A program made the position numbers and the translations under genes. The notes below the pieces were generated by a model. The model was not told the origin of the DNA and searched no databases. It was given only the letters and a program-made list of their open reading frames with translations. A DNA stretch of 60,000 nucleotides, from NCBI RefSeq assembly GCF_032854445.1, contig NC_088297.1:11000163-11060162 (forward strand). Direction: 5' to 3'. Below, piece after piece: positions 9,001 through 17,520 of this stretch; position 1 is the stretch's first letter; each line of letters begins with the position of its first letter. The DNA comes from Liolophura sinensis (Eukaryota; Mollusca; Polyplacophora; Chitonida; Chitonidae).

Positions 9001-11902
9001 CACCAGGTGTACTGTGGCTCAGTATATCAACCTTATCTCTAAACGAGCCTCAGGTAAGATTCTCTTAATTGAGGTGTGATGTTGTCTGTGTAAAGATGTA
9101 CCAGAGTGAGATAGATGTGGATGTGGACACCAGGTGTACTGTGGCTCAGTATATCAACCTTATCCCTAAACGAGCCTCAGGTAAGATTCTCCTAATTGAG
9201 GTGTGATGTTGTCTATGTAAAGATGTACCAGAGTGAGATAGATGTGGATGTGGACACCAGGTGTACTGTGGCTCAGTATACCAAGCATATCTCTAAATGA
9301 ACCTCAGGTAAGATTCTCCTCATTGAGGTGTGATGTTGTCTATGTAAAGATGTACCTGAGTGAGATAGATGTGGATGTGGACACCAGGTGTACTGTGGCT
9401 CAGTATACCAAGCATATCTCTAAATGAGCCTCAGGTAAGATTCTCCTCATTGAGGTGTGATGTTGTCTATGTAAAGATGTACCTGAGTGAGATAGATGTG
9501 GATGTGGACACCAGGTGTACTGTGGCTCAGTATACCAAGCATATCTCTAAATGAGCCTCAGGTAAGATTCTCCTCATTGAGGTGTGATGTTGTCTATGTA
9601 AAGATGTACCTGAGTGAGATAGATGTGGATGTGGACACCAGGTGTACTGTGGCTCAGTATATCAACCTTATCTCTAAATGAGCCTCAGGTAAGGTTCTCC
9701 TCATTGAGGTGTGAGGTGGTCTATGTAAAGATGTACCTGGGTGAGATAGATGTGGATGTGGACACCAGGTGTACTGTGGCTCAGTATACCAAGCATATCT
9801 CTAAATGAGCCTCAGGTAAGATTCTCCTCATTGAGGTGTGATGTTGTCTATGTAAAGATGTACCTGAGTGAGATAGATGTGGATGTGGACACCAGGTGTA
9901 CTGTGGCTCAGTATACCAAGCATATCTCTAAATGAGCCTCAGGTAAGATTCTCCTCATTGAGGTGTAAGGTGGTCTGTGTAAAGATGTTCCTGGGTTAGA
10001 TAGATGTGGATGTGGACACCAGATGCACTTTGGCTTAGTTTCTCAACCTCATTTCTAAACAAACCTCAGGTAAGATTCTCCTCTTTGAGGTGTGAGGTGG
10101 ATTATGTAAAGATATACCTGGGTGAGATAGATGTGGATGTGGACACCAGGTGCACTGTGGTTCAGTGAGGTGGTTAACATATTAACATGTGACTGGTAAC
10201 TTAGTGGTATCTTGAAAAAAAAAAAAAAAAGTAGCAGTAGTCATGAAATAATCAGGAAAACGGGTTCATTTTGAACTTCAGAAAACATTGACAGCCCTGA
10301 GGTCAAGATCAGTTCCTCTGCCTATGCTCAGGCATAAGATGTATGTTCCCACCTTTAAGTAACATGACTAACTCCTCAACCATTTTGCATATTAAAGAGC
10401 AACTTTCAGTGGAATTTATGCACATTTTTAATTTAATTCCAGGGACAAAACCTCATTGGTTGGATTGGCCAATTTCAGGGCTTCACAAAAAGTGTATTTT
10501 CATCAGTCTACAGAGAATAATGCTTTCAGAATATGCTTGAATAAACACCATGCAAACATGCGAATCGGTTGAAGAATTAAAGTTTTATCATTATTTGCGA
10601 TGTACATGTACACTATAGGAGTCTCTGTGGCTGAGGGGTAAGCACAAAGACCCAGGAGCCTCTTACTAAGGAGGTTACTGTGAGTTCAAGACCAGCTCAT
10701 GCTGGCTTCCCCTCAGTTACCTCCCACCATAACGCCCTTGCCATCATTGTATAAGGGAAATTTTTTCGATTAGGATGTAAAAGACTAATCAGATAAATAA
10801 ATGAACGTTTACACGCTCGGGGTATATATTTATATTTTTTCATATTATAATATTATACATATATATTTTTTTTTTTTTTTCCGAGGACTGTTGGCTACAT
10901 GGTCTAGACAGTGGATGTGTATTGTTCGTAATTAGTTGCCTGACTGGGATATCATTGGTTCGATACCTGGACGGGACTAATTTTCAGCACTAAGATCTGT
11001 GTTAATCCTGTTAATCCCATGCAACTAATTGAACAATTTTGCAGTTGACAGTTGTACTATGTTTAGCTATGGGAGTAATGATGGTTTGCAATTGAGGTCT
11101 ACCAGTCAGCTTCCTCTTGTTTTTGTAAGATACGTGTTGGCTGAAAGGTCTGACCTTTGACAGGTATTGCTGGGAGGCTCGGAGGTTGCTGGTTCAATTC
11201 CCAGAATTATCAGCACTAGAATATGTGTGGTATGCCCCTGAAAGTGTACATTTCAAATGATTTATTTTATTTATTTGATTGGTGTTTTATGCCATGCTCA
11301 AGAATATTTCACTTATACGACAGCGACCAGAATTATGGTGGGAGGAAACCGGGCACAGCCCGGGTGAAACCCATGACCGTCTGTAGGTTGCTGGCAGACC
11401 TTCCCATGTACGGCCAGAGAGGAAGCCAGCATGAGCTGGACTTGAACTCACATCGACAGCATTGGTGAGAGGCTCTTGGGTCAATACATTGCACTAGCGT
11501 GCTAACCAACTGAGCCATGGAGGTCCCCCAATTTCAAATGATGATGACACTGAGACAGCACGTTGCTTTATCAATTAATCATCCATTGAACATCCACACA
11601 TCTCATTTTCAGGTGAACTCTTAACCACAGCGAGGTGGATGAGGAACTTTGTAGCCAAGCACCCCAGTTACCATGGAGACTCGGTTGTGAACGAGGAGGT
11701 GAACTTTGATCTTCTGGAGCTGTGTAGGAAGGTGTCTGCCGGGGAGGCGTCATGCCCCGAGCTCTCGCCCTGTTACAGTTCACGCACCACAGAGGACATC
11801 CCACCGGCCGTCATCAAGGCAGAGGCTAAGTTACAGACCAAGAAACAAGCCAATATGACTCACGATAACAGAGCATCAAACAGTCTCAAGGCAACTTCTT
11901 AA
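1..11902 (+). CDS. GCLC: Glutamate-cysteine ligase catalytic subunit, 3' portion (8 exons)
   Basis: This is the C-terminal part of the enzyme that ligates glutamate to cysteine using ATP, the first and limiting step of cytosolic glutathione synthesis; in animals it pairs with a modifier subunit. The coding pieces are 1-97, 1625-1737, 2848-2940, 5159-5263, 6285-6366, 7821-7927, 8933-9053 and 11613-11902. All introns are GT-AG and the frame is preserved throughout, giving 335 residues and a TAA stop. Recognisable GCLC blocks in order are [67 protein letters not shown] and [12 protein letters not shown]. The extreme C-terminus after CPEL is long and poorly conserved. The 5' exons, with much of the ATP and substrate site, lie outside the window. 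Introns carry SINEs, MITEs and two large tandem arrays. Identity is near certain from these family-wide motifs; whether the first exon is cut by the window edge cannot be told. Confidence 0.97.
976..1241 (-). repeat. tRNA-derived SINE, family A, near full length
   Basis: On the minus strand it starts with a tRNA-like head (A-box-like TGGCTCAGTTGG, then a B-box-like GAGTTCAAGTCC), continues through a central domain (CAGCTCATGCTGG... TTTCCTCCCACCATAATG) and ends in a tail like CTTGAGTACGGCGTAAAAC and TAAATAAATA. This copy has several substitutions and lies in GCLC intron 1. The remaining intron sequence, 98-975 and 1242-1624, shows nothing recognised. Confidence 0.9.
1625..1737 (+). CDS. GCLC: GCLC exon b
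   Basis: Acceptor ctag at 1621-1624 follows a T-rich tract; donor is gtatgt at 1738. Completes the split glycine and encodes [18 protein letters not shown] followed by an acidic stretch and [13 protein letters not shown] is a near-invariant GCLC block. Confidence 0.97.
1830..2071 (-). repeat. tRNA-derived SINE-like element, different head
   Basis: The reverse strand from about 2071 reads CAGTGGCCAAATGGTTAGAG, then CGGGAGACCTGGGATTAG, resembling tRNA A and B boxes but not family A. Body sequence down to about 1830 has no clear match to other copies here. Boundaries are approximate. Confidence 0.55.
2115..2335 (+). repeat. Degenerate tRNA-derived SINE
   Basis: The head gcacttgctggttgagtgg and the B-box-like gtgagttcaaatcc are followed by cagcttttggtggc, like other SINE heads in the window. 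The copy is old and lacks a clear tail. Confidence 0.5.
2440..2580 (+). repeat. SINE body remnant with short tandem expansion
   Basis: The block tgtaacttgccaaaggtcaa, followed by a gggcacttcggtttcctc motif, recurs in other SINE remnants (about 37640 and 58975). Here gggcacttcggtttcctct is repeated four times with variations between 2495 and 2577. Confidence 0.55.
2848..2940 (+). CDS. GCLC: GCLC exon c
   Basis: Acceptor tttcag ends at 2847 and donor gtgagg starts at 2941. The 31 codons include [16 protein letters not shown] and [11 protein letters not shown], among the best conserved segments of the eukaryotic enzyme. Both boundaries are phase 0. Confidence 0.98.
3634..3884 (-). repeat. SINE family B, 5'-truncated copy
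   Basis: Shares the block cagtcatatgacgacgaag, gtgcatgtaatgtgcctcc and aagttacaaattcctctttt with copies at 4102, 30550 and 44639. The tRNA-like head is missing. Lies in GCLC intron 3. Confidence 0.85.
4102..4409 (+). repeat. SINE family B, full-length copy
   Basis: Begins with a tRNA-like head (ccggccttgatagcacagtt, B-box-like gatccagggtca), then the family B body (tcatatgactgaaaac in the 3' part) and the tail acgtctttaaaccccaagca with tcactcac. Lies in GCLC intron 3, in opposite orientation to the truncated copy just upstream. Confidence 0.85.
4625..4865. repeat. MITE-like element with imperfect terminal inverted repeats
   Basis: The left part contains cactgccaccactag and the right part ctagtagtggcagtgatgta, forming an inverted pair about 150 bp apart. 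A related arm occurs at about 54135-54215 (gtctagtggtggaagtgatg). No autonomous coding capacity. Confidence 0.5.
4867..5067. repeat. MITE-like element (family M1), copy 1
   Basis: Termini aattcctcaacctttt and aaaaggttgaagaatt are inverted repeats about 200 bp apart. The interior (cattggttggattggccagt, atatgcttgaataaac) is shared with the copy at 10369 in another intron of the same gene. Confidence 0.75.
5159..5263 (+). CDS. GCLC: GCLC exon d
   Basis: Acceptor catcag ends at 5158; donor gtaggt begins at 5264. The 35 codons continue the [14 protein letters not shown] block and a hydrophobic helix [15 protein letters not shown], as in other animals. Confidence 0.97.
5473..5741 (+). repeat. SINE family A, full-length
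   Basis: Head ccattgctcagttcgttagc, B-box-like gtgagttcaagcccagctca, body tgcggatggtcgtgggtttc and tail tattcttgagtatggcgtaa followed by taaataaataaa. Lies in GCLC intron 4; nothing else is recognised in that intron. Confidence 0.9.
6285..6366 (+). CDS. GCLC: GCLC exon e
   Basis: Acceptor aatag ends at 6284 and donor gtaatg starts at 6367. It encodes [27 protein letters not shown] less a final split codon; the AQKRD and FYFRKD motifs match GCLC. Confidence 0.96.
6589..6894 (+). repeat. SINE family A with target-site duplication
   Basis: The SINE is 6603-6880, flanked by acaagggcattgt (6589) and acaagggcgttgt (6881), a 13-bp target-site duplication with one difference. The body carries tacgtgggaagg. 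Internal sequence has diverged from the consensus, consistent with an older insertion in GCLC intron 5. Confidence 0.92.
7373..7700 (+). repeat. Minisatellite, about 20-21-bp unit with higher-order period near 121 bp
   Basis: Units are variants of cacttgtgatattgttttct. A block starting cattttctcacttgtgat at 7412 recurs at 7533, so about six basic units form a higher-order repeat. The array is pyrimidine-rich on this strand and ends about 120 bp before the acceptor of the next GCLC exon. Confidence 0.92.
7821..7927 (+). CDS. GCLC: GCLC exon f
   Basis: Acceptor ccacag ends at 7820. It encodes a variable Cys-rich stretch ([10 protein letters not shown]) and then [16 protein letters not shown], which corresponds to the family EEYTLMSIDTIINGKEG region. 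The donor gtgtgg at 7928 is weak beyond the GT. A pyrimidine-rich minisatellite ends only about 120 bp upstream of the acceptor. Confidence 0.93.
7928..8932 (+). other. GCLC intron 6, no recognised feature
   Basis: AT-rich intron sequence. No tandem repeat, SINE or coding signal was seen here. Confidence 0.7.
8933..9053 (+). CDS. GCLC: GCLC exon g (parent of the 127-bp array)
   Basis: Acceptor tcgtag ends at 8932; donor gtaaga starts at 9054. It encodes [20 protein letters not shown], then [20 protein letters not shown]. The part from 8969 onward, its donor and the first intron bases form the parental unit of the tandem array that fills the start of the next intron. Confidence 0.97.
8969..10169 (+). 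repeat. 127-bp tandem array of an exon-intron junction of GCLC
   Basis: Ten units start at 8969, 9096, 9223, 9350, 9477, 9604, 9731, 9858, 9985 and 10112, an exact 127-bp period; the last is partial. Unit 0 is the true exon g from its MYLDVIDV codons, plus the first 43 or so intron bases. Each full unit carries sequence for the [13 protein letters not shown] peptide region, then tcag and a gtaaga or gtaagg donor. Copy 1 keeps the exon reading frame open; copies 2-7 carry taaatga in place of taaacga, creating a stop. Copies 3 and 4 look identical; copies 8 and 9 are diverged. There is no good polypyrimidine-AG acceptor before the copies. Confidence 0.97.
10369..10579. repeat. MITE-like element (family M1), copy 2
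   Basis: Ends taactcctcaaccatttt and gaatcggttgaagaatta are inverted. The interior cattggttggattggccaat and atatgcttgaataaac match copy 1 at 4867. Lies in GCLC intron 7. Confidence 0.75.
10613..10803 (+). repeat. SINE family A, internally deleted
   Basis: Has head gtctctgtggctgaggggta, B-box-like gtgagttcaagaccagctca, then skips from ggcttccc to gttacctcccaccataacg, missing about 75 bp of body. Tail is taaataaatga. Confidence 0.8.
10880..11215 (+). repeat. Two degenerate tRNA-like SINE heads
   Basis: At 10885-11000 ttggctacatggtctagac and ggttcgatacctggacggg look like A and B boxes. A second ggttcaattcccagaattat lies at 11190-11210. Both have decayed; neither forms a convincing tRNA. Confidence 0.4.
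11250..11542 (-). repeat. SINE family A, full-length, with target-site duplication
   Basis: The SINE spans 11262-11530 and is bounded by perfect 12-bp repeats atttcaaatgat at 11250 and 11531. Read on the minus strand it has the family A head, body and TAAATAAAATAAA tail. It sits only about 70 bp before the acceptor of the GCLC terminal exon. Confidence 0.95.
11613..11902 (+). CDS. GCLC: GCLC terminal coding exon
   Basis: Acceptor tttcag ends at 11612. The split glycine begins [20 protein letters not shown], the conserved GCLC C-terminal block, and the frame runs to TAA at 11900-11902. After CPEL the protein has a lineage-specific, Lys/Gln/Asn/Ser-rich tail of some 45 residues, longer than the short human tail. 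The last 17-18 codons lie inside the first unit of a 67-71-bp tandem repeat, so the C-terminus appears to have been shaped by that array. Confidence 0.96.
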
Positions 11903-12121
11903 GTCCAGTAGTTCCACAGGCCAATACGAATCACAACAACAGAATAACAGTTTCAAAGCAACTTCTTCAGTCCAGTAGTTCCACAGGCCAATTCGAATCA
12001 CAACAACAGAATAACAGTTTCAAAGCAACTTCTTCAGTCCAGTAGTTCCACAGGCCAATTCGAATCACAGTAACAGAACAACAGTCTCAAAGCAATTTCT
12101 TAAGTCCAGTAGCTCCACTAA
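11850..12121 (+). repeat. 67-71-bp tandem repeat across the GCLC stop codon
   Basis: Four units: 11850-11920 (71 bp), 11921-11987, 11988-12054 and 12055-12121 (67 bp each). Unit 1 contains the last 17 codons and TAA; units 2 and 3 read ttcttcag where unit 1 reads ttcttaag. Units 2 and 3 differ by about one base. The duplicated material is therefore partly coding-derived, now in the 3' UTR. Confidence 0.95.
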
Positions 12122-12835
12122 CAATGTTATATTTACAAAGGTAGTGAAAAAAAAAGACTTCATTATGACCTAATATTTGGGCTTCAGATGAAGGAAAAAA
12201 TAGAATCTGAAATATTGAGTCATAATGCAGGCAAAGAAACAAGCTGGTACAACTCACAAAGGAACTGCAAAGAGTGTGAACGCTTAAGTCCAGTAGTTCT
12301 ACTAATTAGAAGATACAGACTTAACCTTTTAGCTCCTGATGAGTCATAAGCGAATCTTTGTTTTTTGAGATTACATTATTTGAGAATTGATTCCTGAAGA
12401 AGACAATCTTCACGCAGTTTTTGTGTAGCTTTGGTAATAATATGCGCTGAACTCTGCACCTACTGGTTTGTAATGGCATGGCGAAACTCTTCGTGATCAA
12501 ATTCCAGGGTTTTAGATAATACTCAAATGAAGAAATAAATCTTTGCGATCGTTTACTGTTATAGTTTTAGCGTGTCAGGTAAGCACAGTGAATTTGTGGC
12601 TCTTCCAAGGTGCTGTGATTCCTCTGATGTGTTTGTTGTCTTAATTGAAATATTCTTAATTGATCAAAGGATCAAGTAAGAGAAGCAAATTATTAACTGC
12701 ATTTACATTTAAGCCTTGCATTTTTCCAAGCTTTTGCTGTAGGAATACTGTCTGAAATCTACATCTCCATCATAATATGGAGTTTCTTTTGTGCAGTAAA
12801 ATTTTGTGTACGATACTTATTTTTGCACATGTGCG
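11903..12835 (+). other. Probable GCLC 3' UTR
   Basis: Follows the GCLC stop. An AATAAA hexamer lies at 12534-12539, about 630 bases past the stop; further AATAAA hexamers occur at about 16463 and 17509, so the mRNA end cannot be fixed from sequence alone. A second weak match to the stop-codon repeat (aacgcttaagtccagtagtt) occurs near 12279-12298. Confidence 0.5.
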
Positions 12836-13025
12836 TTTGACACATCCTTTGGGTACATTATAACACATTTGTCATGTACATTTTGACACACCTATTGTGT
12901 ACATGTTGACACATCCGCTATGTACATTTTAACACACCTGTCGTGTACATTTTTGACACACCTGGCATGTCCATTTTGACACCTATCATGTGCATGCTGA
13001 CACCTTTGCCATGTCCTTGTTGAAA
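12836..13025 (+). repeat. Degenerate minisatellite, about 29-30-bp unit
   Basis: Repeats variants of catgtacattttgacacacc about seven times (for example near 12875, 12905, 12930, 12960). Unit length drifts, so it is old. Confidence 0.8.
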
Positions 13026-13546
13026 CATACAACATGTGTAAGACAGTGTGAAAAAGTCACTTCCTAAACAGTTAACACATTTTATGTATTTGTAGAATAC
13101 CAGATATTGCAGTGTGACAATACAAAATTATTTCCTTGTGAAAATCTGCACCTGAAGATGCCTTTTTCTGTGTATAGAAAGTTGAGAATAACTTGTATCG
13201 ATGGAAATTAAACCACTGAAATTTTAATCACTTCATATTAATTTTGAGTATTTCACGTTTTTATTGAATGGCGATAGACAGGAGTATGATCAAGCATTTA
13301 CAGAACATTATTATAGAGAATTTGTGTTTCCGCTTTTTGCAAATCTGATTACAGGGTACTACAAGATTTTCTGGTTTGTGTGATGAAGTGGTAAATATTG
13401 TGCATAATATAGAATTCCTTCTGCGCACTCTTTTCAGATGAGTGTATTTGGCTTTGTTGACCAGAAATCTTTTTCATAACAGAGACTTCTTTATACCGTG
13501 CACATATTTTAATTTAGAATTTATCTCTTACATTTGAATGACGATA

Positions 13547-13778
13547 TACATGGTGGAGCAAAAGTCTGGACCAATAGGCAATTTACCATATAACAATTTA
13601 CAGTTTACAATCAGCATTCAAACTGACTTCCACCTCCCTCCAAACACTTTCTTGCTCGGGAGACACATGATCTTTGCACATTTCGAAGCATAGAGTTATT
13701 CCCTGTATTGGTTTCATTTTCTTGTGTGATGTTATCTTTTAGTTCCTATGGGTCCATATTTTTGCTCCACCCTGTGTA
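13547..13778. repeat. Non-autonomous TIR element flanked by TA
   Basis: Left end catggtggagcaaaagtctg and right end, reversed, cacagggtggagcaaaaata are inverted repeats; the next bases ggacc(c)ataggc/a also pair. TA dinucleotides at 13547-13548 and 13777-13778 fit Tc1/mariner-type target duplication. The element is about 228 bp with no coding capacity. Confidence 0.8.
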
Positions 13779-16700
13779 AAGCCCGAATATACATATATAA
13801 ATAGCCTGAAATGACATTGGTAGTTGAATGCTGAGATGCATATTTTATTTTATGACCAAAAAAAATGTCTGTCTTCAACCTTTTAGAAATGGTATCTTGG
13901 AAAATGAATGCTTATGTTTTGCTCATTTGGTTCATTTTTAGCTAACTTGGCAGAATTTAAATACAGTTTTGAAGTGAAAGAATTATAAATTATCCTCATG
14001 GTAATTTTTTTGAAATGTCTTTAAAATGTTTTATGAGGTTGATGCAGGAAAAGAAAAAAAGGCAAATTGTTTTCTCTTTTGGTTTTCAGTGTAATAAATG
14101 ATAAATTATACTCAGGAGATTTTGAAGAAAAATAAAAAGGGTGTTTTAGACATAGACGTTATAATTCATGAAATGTGAGGGTTAATTGTTCATAAAATTT
14201 TATGACCCTTTGTCAAGATTTAGAAGTTTCACAAGTACAGATTGAAAAGATTATTTTAAGATTCAGTCCGTCTCTTACAGTTGGTGATAATGTTATAAAT
14301 GTGTTCGTTATATCCAATTTGAAAGTATTCAAGGGTGACAACTCTGTCATCTTGACTGGAAGCTGTCAGATTATCTCCCCTGCACTACAGCTCGTTACGT
14401 GGTAAATCAGTGTAATTTGTCTGGTGTACATAAATATGAAATGTATTCGTATAACTGGATAAGATAAAGAGCATAATATTCAAGATTTTGAGTAAACTGA
14501 AAATTTTAATTTTTCATGGATGAATATGTGTAAATCGGTTAATATGATAATCTGTTTCTTGAATTCCTAAAAGTTTACGGATAGATTAAATGTGGAAAAT
14601 AGTTCATATATCAACCCAAGGACAGGCAGAGTTAAACAAACTAATGTGAGATGTGCATTTAGCATTTTATTATATTTTTTAAAATAATTAGTGTTATAAA
14701 AAGTAGTTGGGCTTTAGCGGTGGGTAAATAGATATTTATGGTGCCTAGAACACGTTTTCAAGAGTTTCTATTCATTGCTCAATGTGTATGTTAATAGCTC
14801 GTTTGCTTTCTTCTGGCATGTCCGGCGACATGGAGCAAGAAGGGGGAATAACTCTCTTACTACTGCCGCATTATCTCCCCTGTATCAGATGCCACCATTG
14901 AACATCAGCCTGCAGATGATTGCTTCAGTTGTAACTTCCAGATATATGAAAGCTTTTCCAAGTTTCTGGAAAATTCTTTAATCTTGGCCGTTTCATTTAG
15001 ACGCTGTGTGAACTATTTTAGGTGAAGAACATGAACAAATTAACTTTAAAATCATCAAAGATTTGGACAAAGATGTGAGATCCACCGTAGTATTAATATG
15101 CAAGATGCGTGTAGTTTTATCAGAATTTGTCAAAGTAGAATAGGTTGACAATTTTGGATTTCGTTTAATAATACACAGGGAGCAATCGGCAAGTTTTAGC
15201 GGACCAATTCCGAACCATGAAAATATTGTTGTCGTGATTAACACTAAAATGGAATTTTATAAAGATAATTATTCCTAAATGAACTGTGCCTGAGAAATAT
15301 AATTGTGATGTGTACTCTCCACCTGATTATGATACTGTTGATATCTTAGCACCATTGTGCTGTAAAAACTCGAAATGTGCATAATAGGCCATAAGAATAA
15401 GTTTCAACCATGATACTTGTTTCTTTATTGCGATAACTGTTTAAAAAAGTGGGTGGGGTTTCCTTTCACCTTCATTTGAGTGTACCGTGATATCATTCAT
15501 TTTGGGTGATATCAAATATTGTATTGTATATACGCTAACTCTTGAGTTAGTTATTAGTTTGGTTGATGTTTAAGACCATACTCAAAAATTTTTCACTCCC
15601 GTTTTGTGTATGATGTAGGTAAAGAAAGCAAACTATAGCATCTACCCATCACAGCTGAAAAATGGACTTCAGTATGGTGGCATTAGGATAATTTTTAAAC
15701 TGTACTGTTGTAAACAAAATTTATTACCATGTGAAGAAGCCACTGTTACGTCTAAGGATAGGCAGACCCACGTGTATACCAGTGTTAAAATTCATAGTTA
15801 GATTTTTACTGGACCTTGTAGTTAAAGAGTTTTAAATATAGTTATTAAAGGTTATATTCAGCATGATATGGGCACATTGGTAACCAGGGAGAAGATGTTG
15901 GACATATTTTTAACAAAGGGTTAAAATATTTATGATTTGATTTTGTCATGTTTTCTACCAGATATTGTAAATGTTGAGTGATGTTCGTTTTCTGTGATTG
16001 ATTTTGGGGAAAAGGCGACAAACAGGGAAGGTTGATTAATTAATATTATTATATGGTTTTATGGTGATTAGGGCATTACAATATATATCTGCATGTAAAG
16101 AAAGTATATATCACGTTTGTATATATTACCAGATATGTATAGATTTGCACCACATCCTCAGACACAGGGACAAAATTAAAAAGTTCTTTGTTTAGGGTGA
16201 CTTGCTTATTTTATAAATTTTAAATGTCCATGTATTTCTTTCTCTTTTTTTTTTTTTTTTTTGGTGTGGGAGGGAGGGGATATTGTATGGACACCAGCAT
16301 ATTACATATATCTATATATAACATCACAAGCTATTCTGGGCATTATTGTTTTTCTTGTTAGGAAATTTTATTTTTTAAAATTAATTTTAAAGTTGATTAA
16401 TATGGATTTATTTACATTTAACATTTGGGGTATAATATTCTAAATGCAGCGATTAGACTTTCAATAAAACAAAATTCAAAAGATCGATGCTGATTTTTCT
16501 AATAAAAAAGATAACTCTTCAGAAGGTAGTTGGGGTAATTATGTTTATCCTAAACAAACAACTTTTTAATATCTGCCCCGTAGGTGTATTTTAATGTCTG
16601 ATTTGTGTGGGTAGATGATTGTATAGTACTTTTACTTTTGCTGAAGGGAAAGAAATATCAAGAAAAAAAAAGTGACCATCATTGGAAAGGTGAGTAGAAA

Positions 16701-17520
16701 ATGTATCTAAAAATATTTTCAATTGCTTTTTACATTTTCTTTATTAAGTTAAATCACATTAAATGCTCTCAAATACACTACTTTGGAACATATGGAGCAA
16801 ACTCCCAGGACAATCCACTTTTTCCACAGTTTAGTTGATTTTTAAGTTTTTATTTTTATACCATCATCCAAACTGGAAGAAAGATTTTTTCTGCCCGAAA
16901 AACAACAATTAAACTTGATGTGGCCTAACTTCTTTTTTTAATGTTTTTTTCTGGTGTACATGCACTTTGTATTCTGAAAGACATAACTGTGTCAACCTTT
17001 CAGTGGCATAAGGTTCAGTTTACTTTGTGTATATTTTTTGACACCAAATAGCAGGCTATAGGTCCATTTGTTTTTTGGTTTTTTGTATTTTTTTGATTGT
17101 ATGTGTCATTTGCCAAACACATGTTCACTCATGTTCAGGGATTTTTTAATGATCATAAAAGAAAACGCCAAAAGTGAAATCCATTTGGTCGAATTTACAG
17201 TTTGTAAATCATATTTCGTGTTACTGATTTTGTTTGACCATTTCATGATTTTTTAACGCAATTCATAATAAGGTGTTCCCTTAGATGTTATTTTGTTTTT
17301 GGCCAAAATGTGTTTTAAAAATTTATGTCTCTGGGCTAGTAGAATTCCAGACATCTTCAGATCGTTGAAGTACTGTTTCTCATATGTAAATTTTCGTGAT
17401 TCGAGAAAAGTGTAATATTTTTATTAAGCTGATCATTCAGAAATAATATCGTTGAAAATATCAACAATATTAATGGGGAATATGATTTATATCCAATTGT
17501 AAAACAGCAATAAACTTATA
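13779..17520. other. AT-rich intergenic sequence downstream of GCLC
   Basis: Very AT-rich with homopolymer runs (poly-T near 16245-16262). A decayed SINE tail-like block (accatactcaaaaatttttc) is near 15575-15605. AATAAA hexamers at about 16463 and 17509 could serve a long GCLC 3' UTR. No coding signal recognised. Confidence 0.5.

Noticed and set aside
9242-9935. Series of near-identical 61-codon frames starting [10 protein letters not shown]
   Set aside because: They are out-of-frame readings of the 127-bp array derived from a GCLC exon, each starting inside one unit; they are not separate genes.
8969-10169. Regularly spaced repeats as a possible CRISPR array
   Set aside because: The genome is animal, units are directly abutting 127-bp copies without unique spacers, and they derive from a coding exon.
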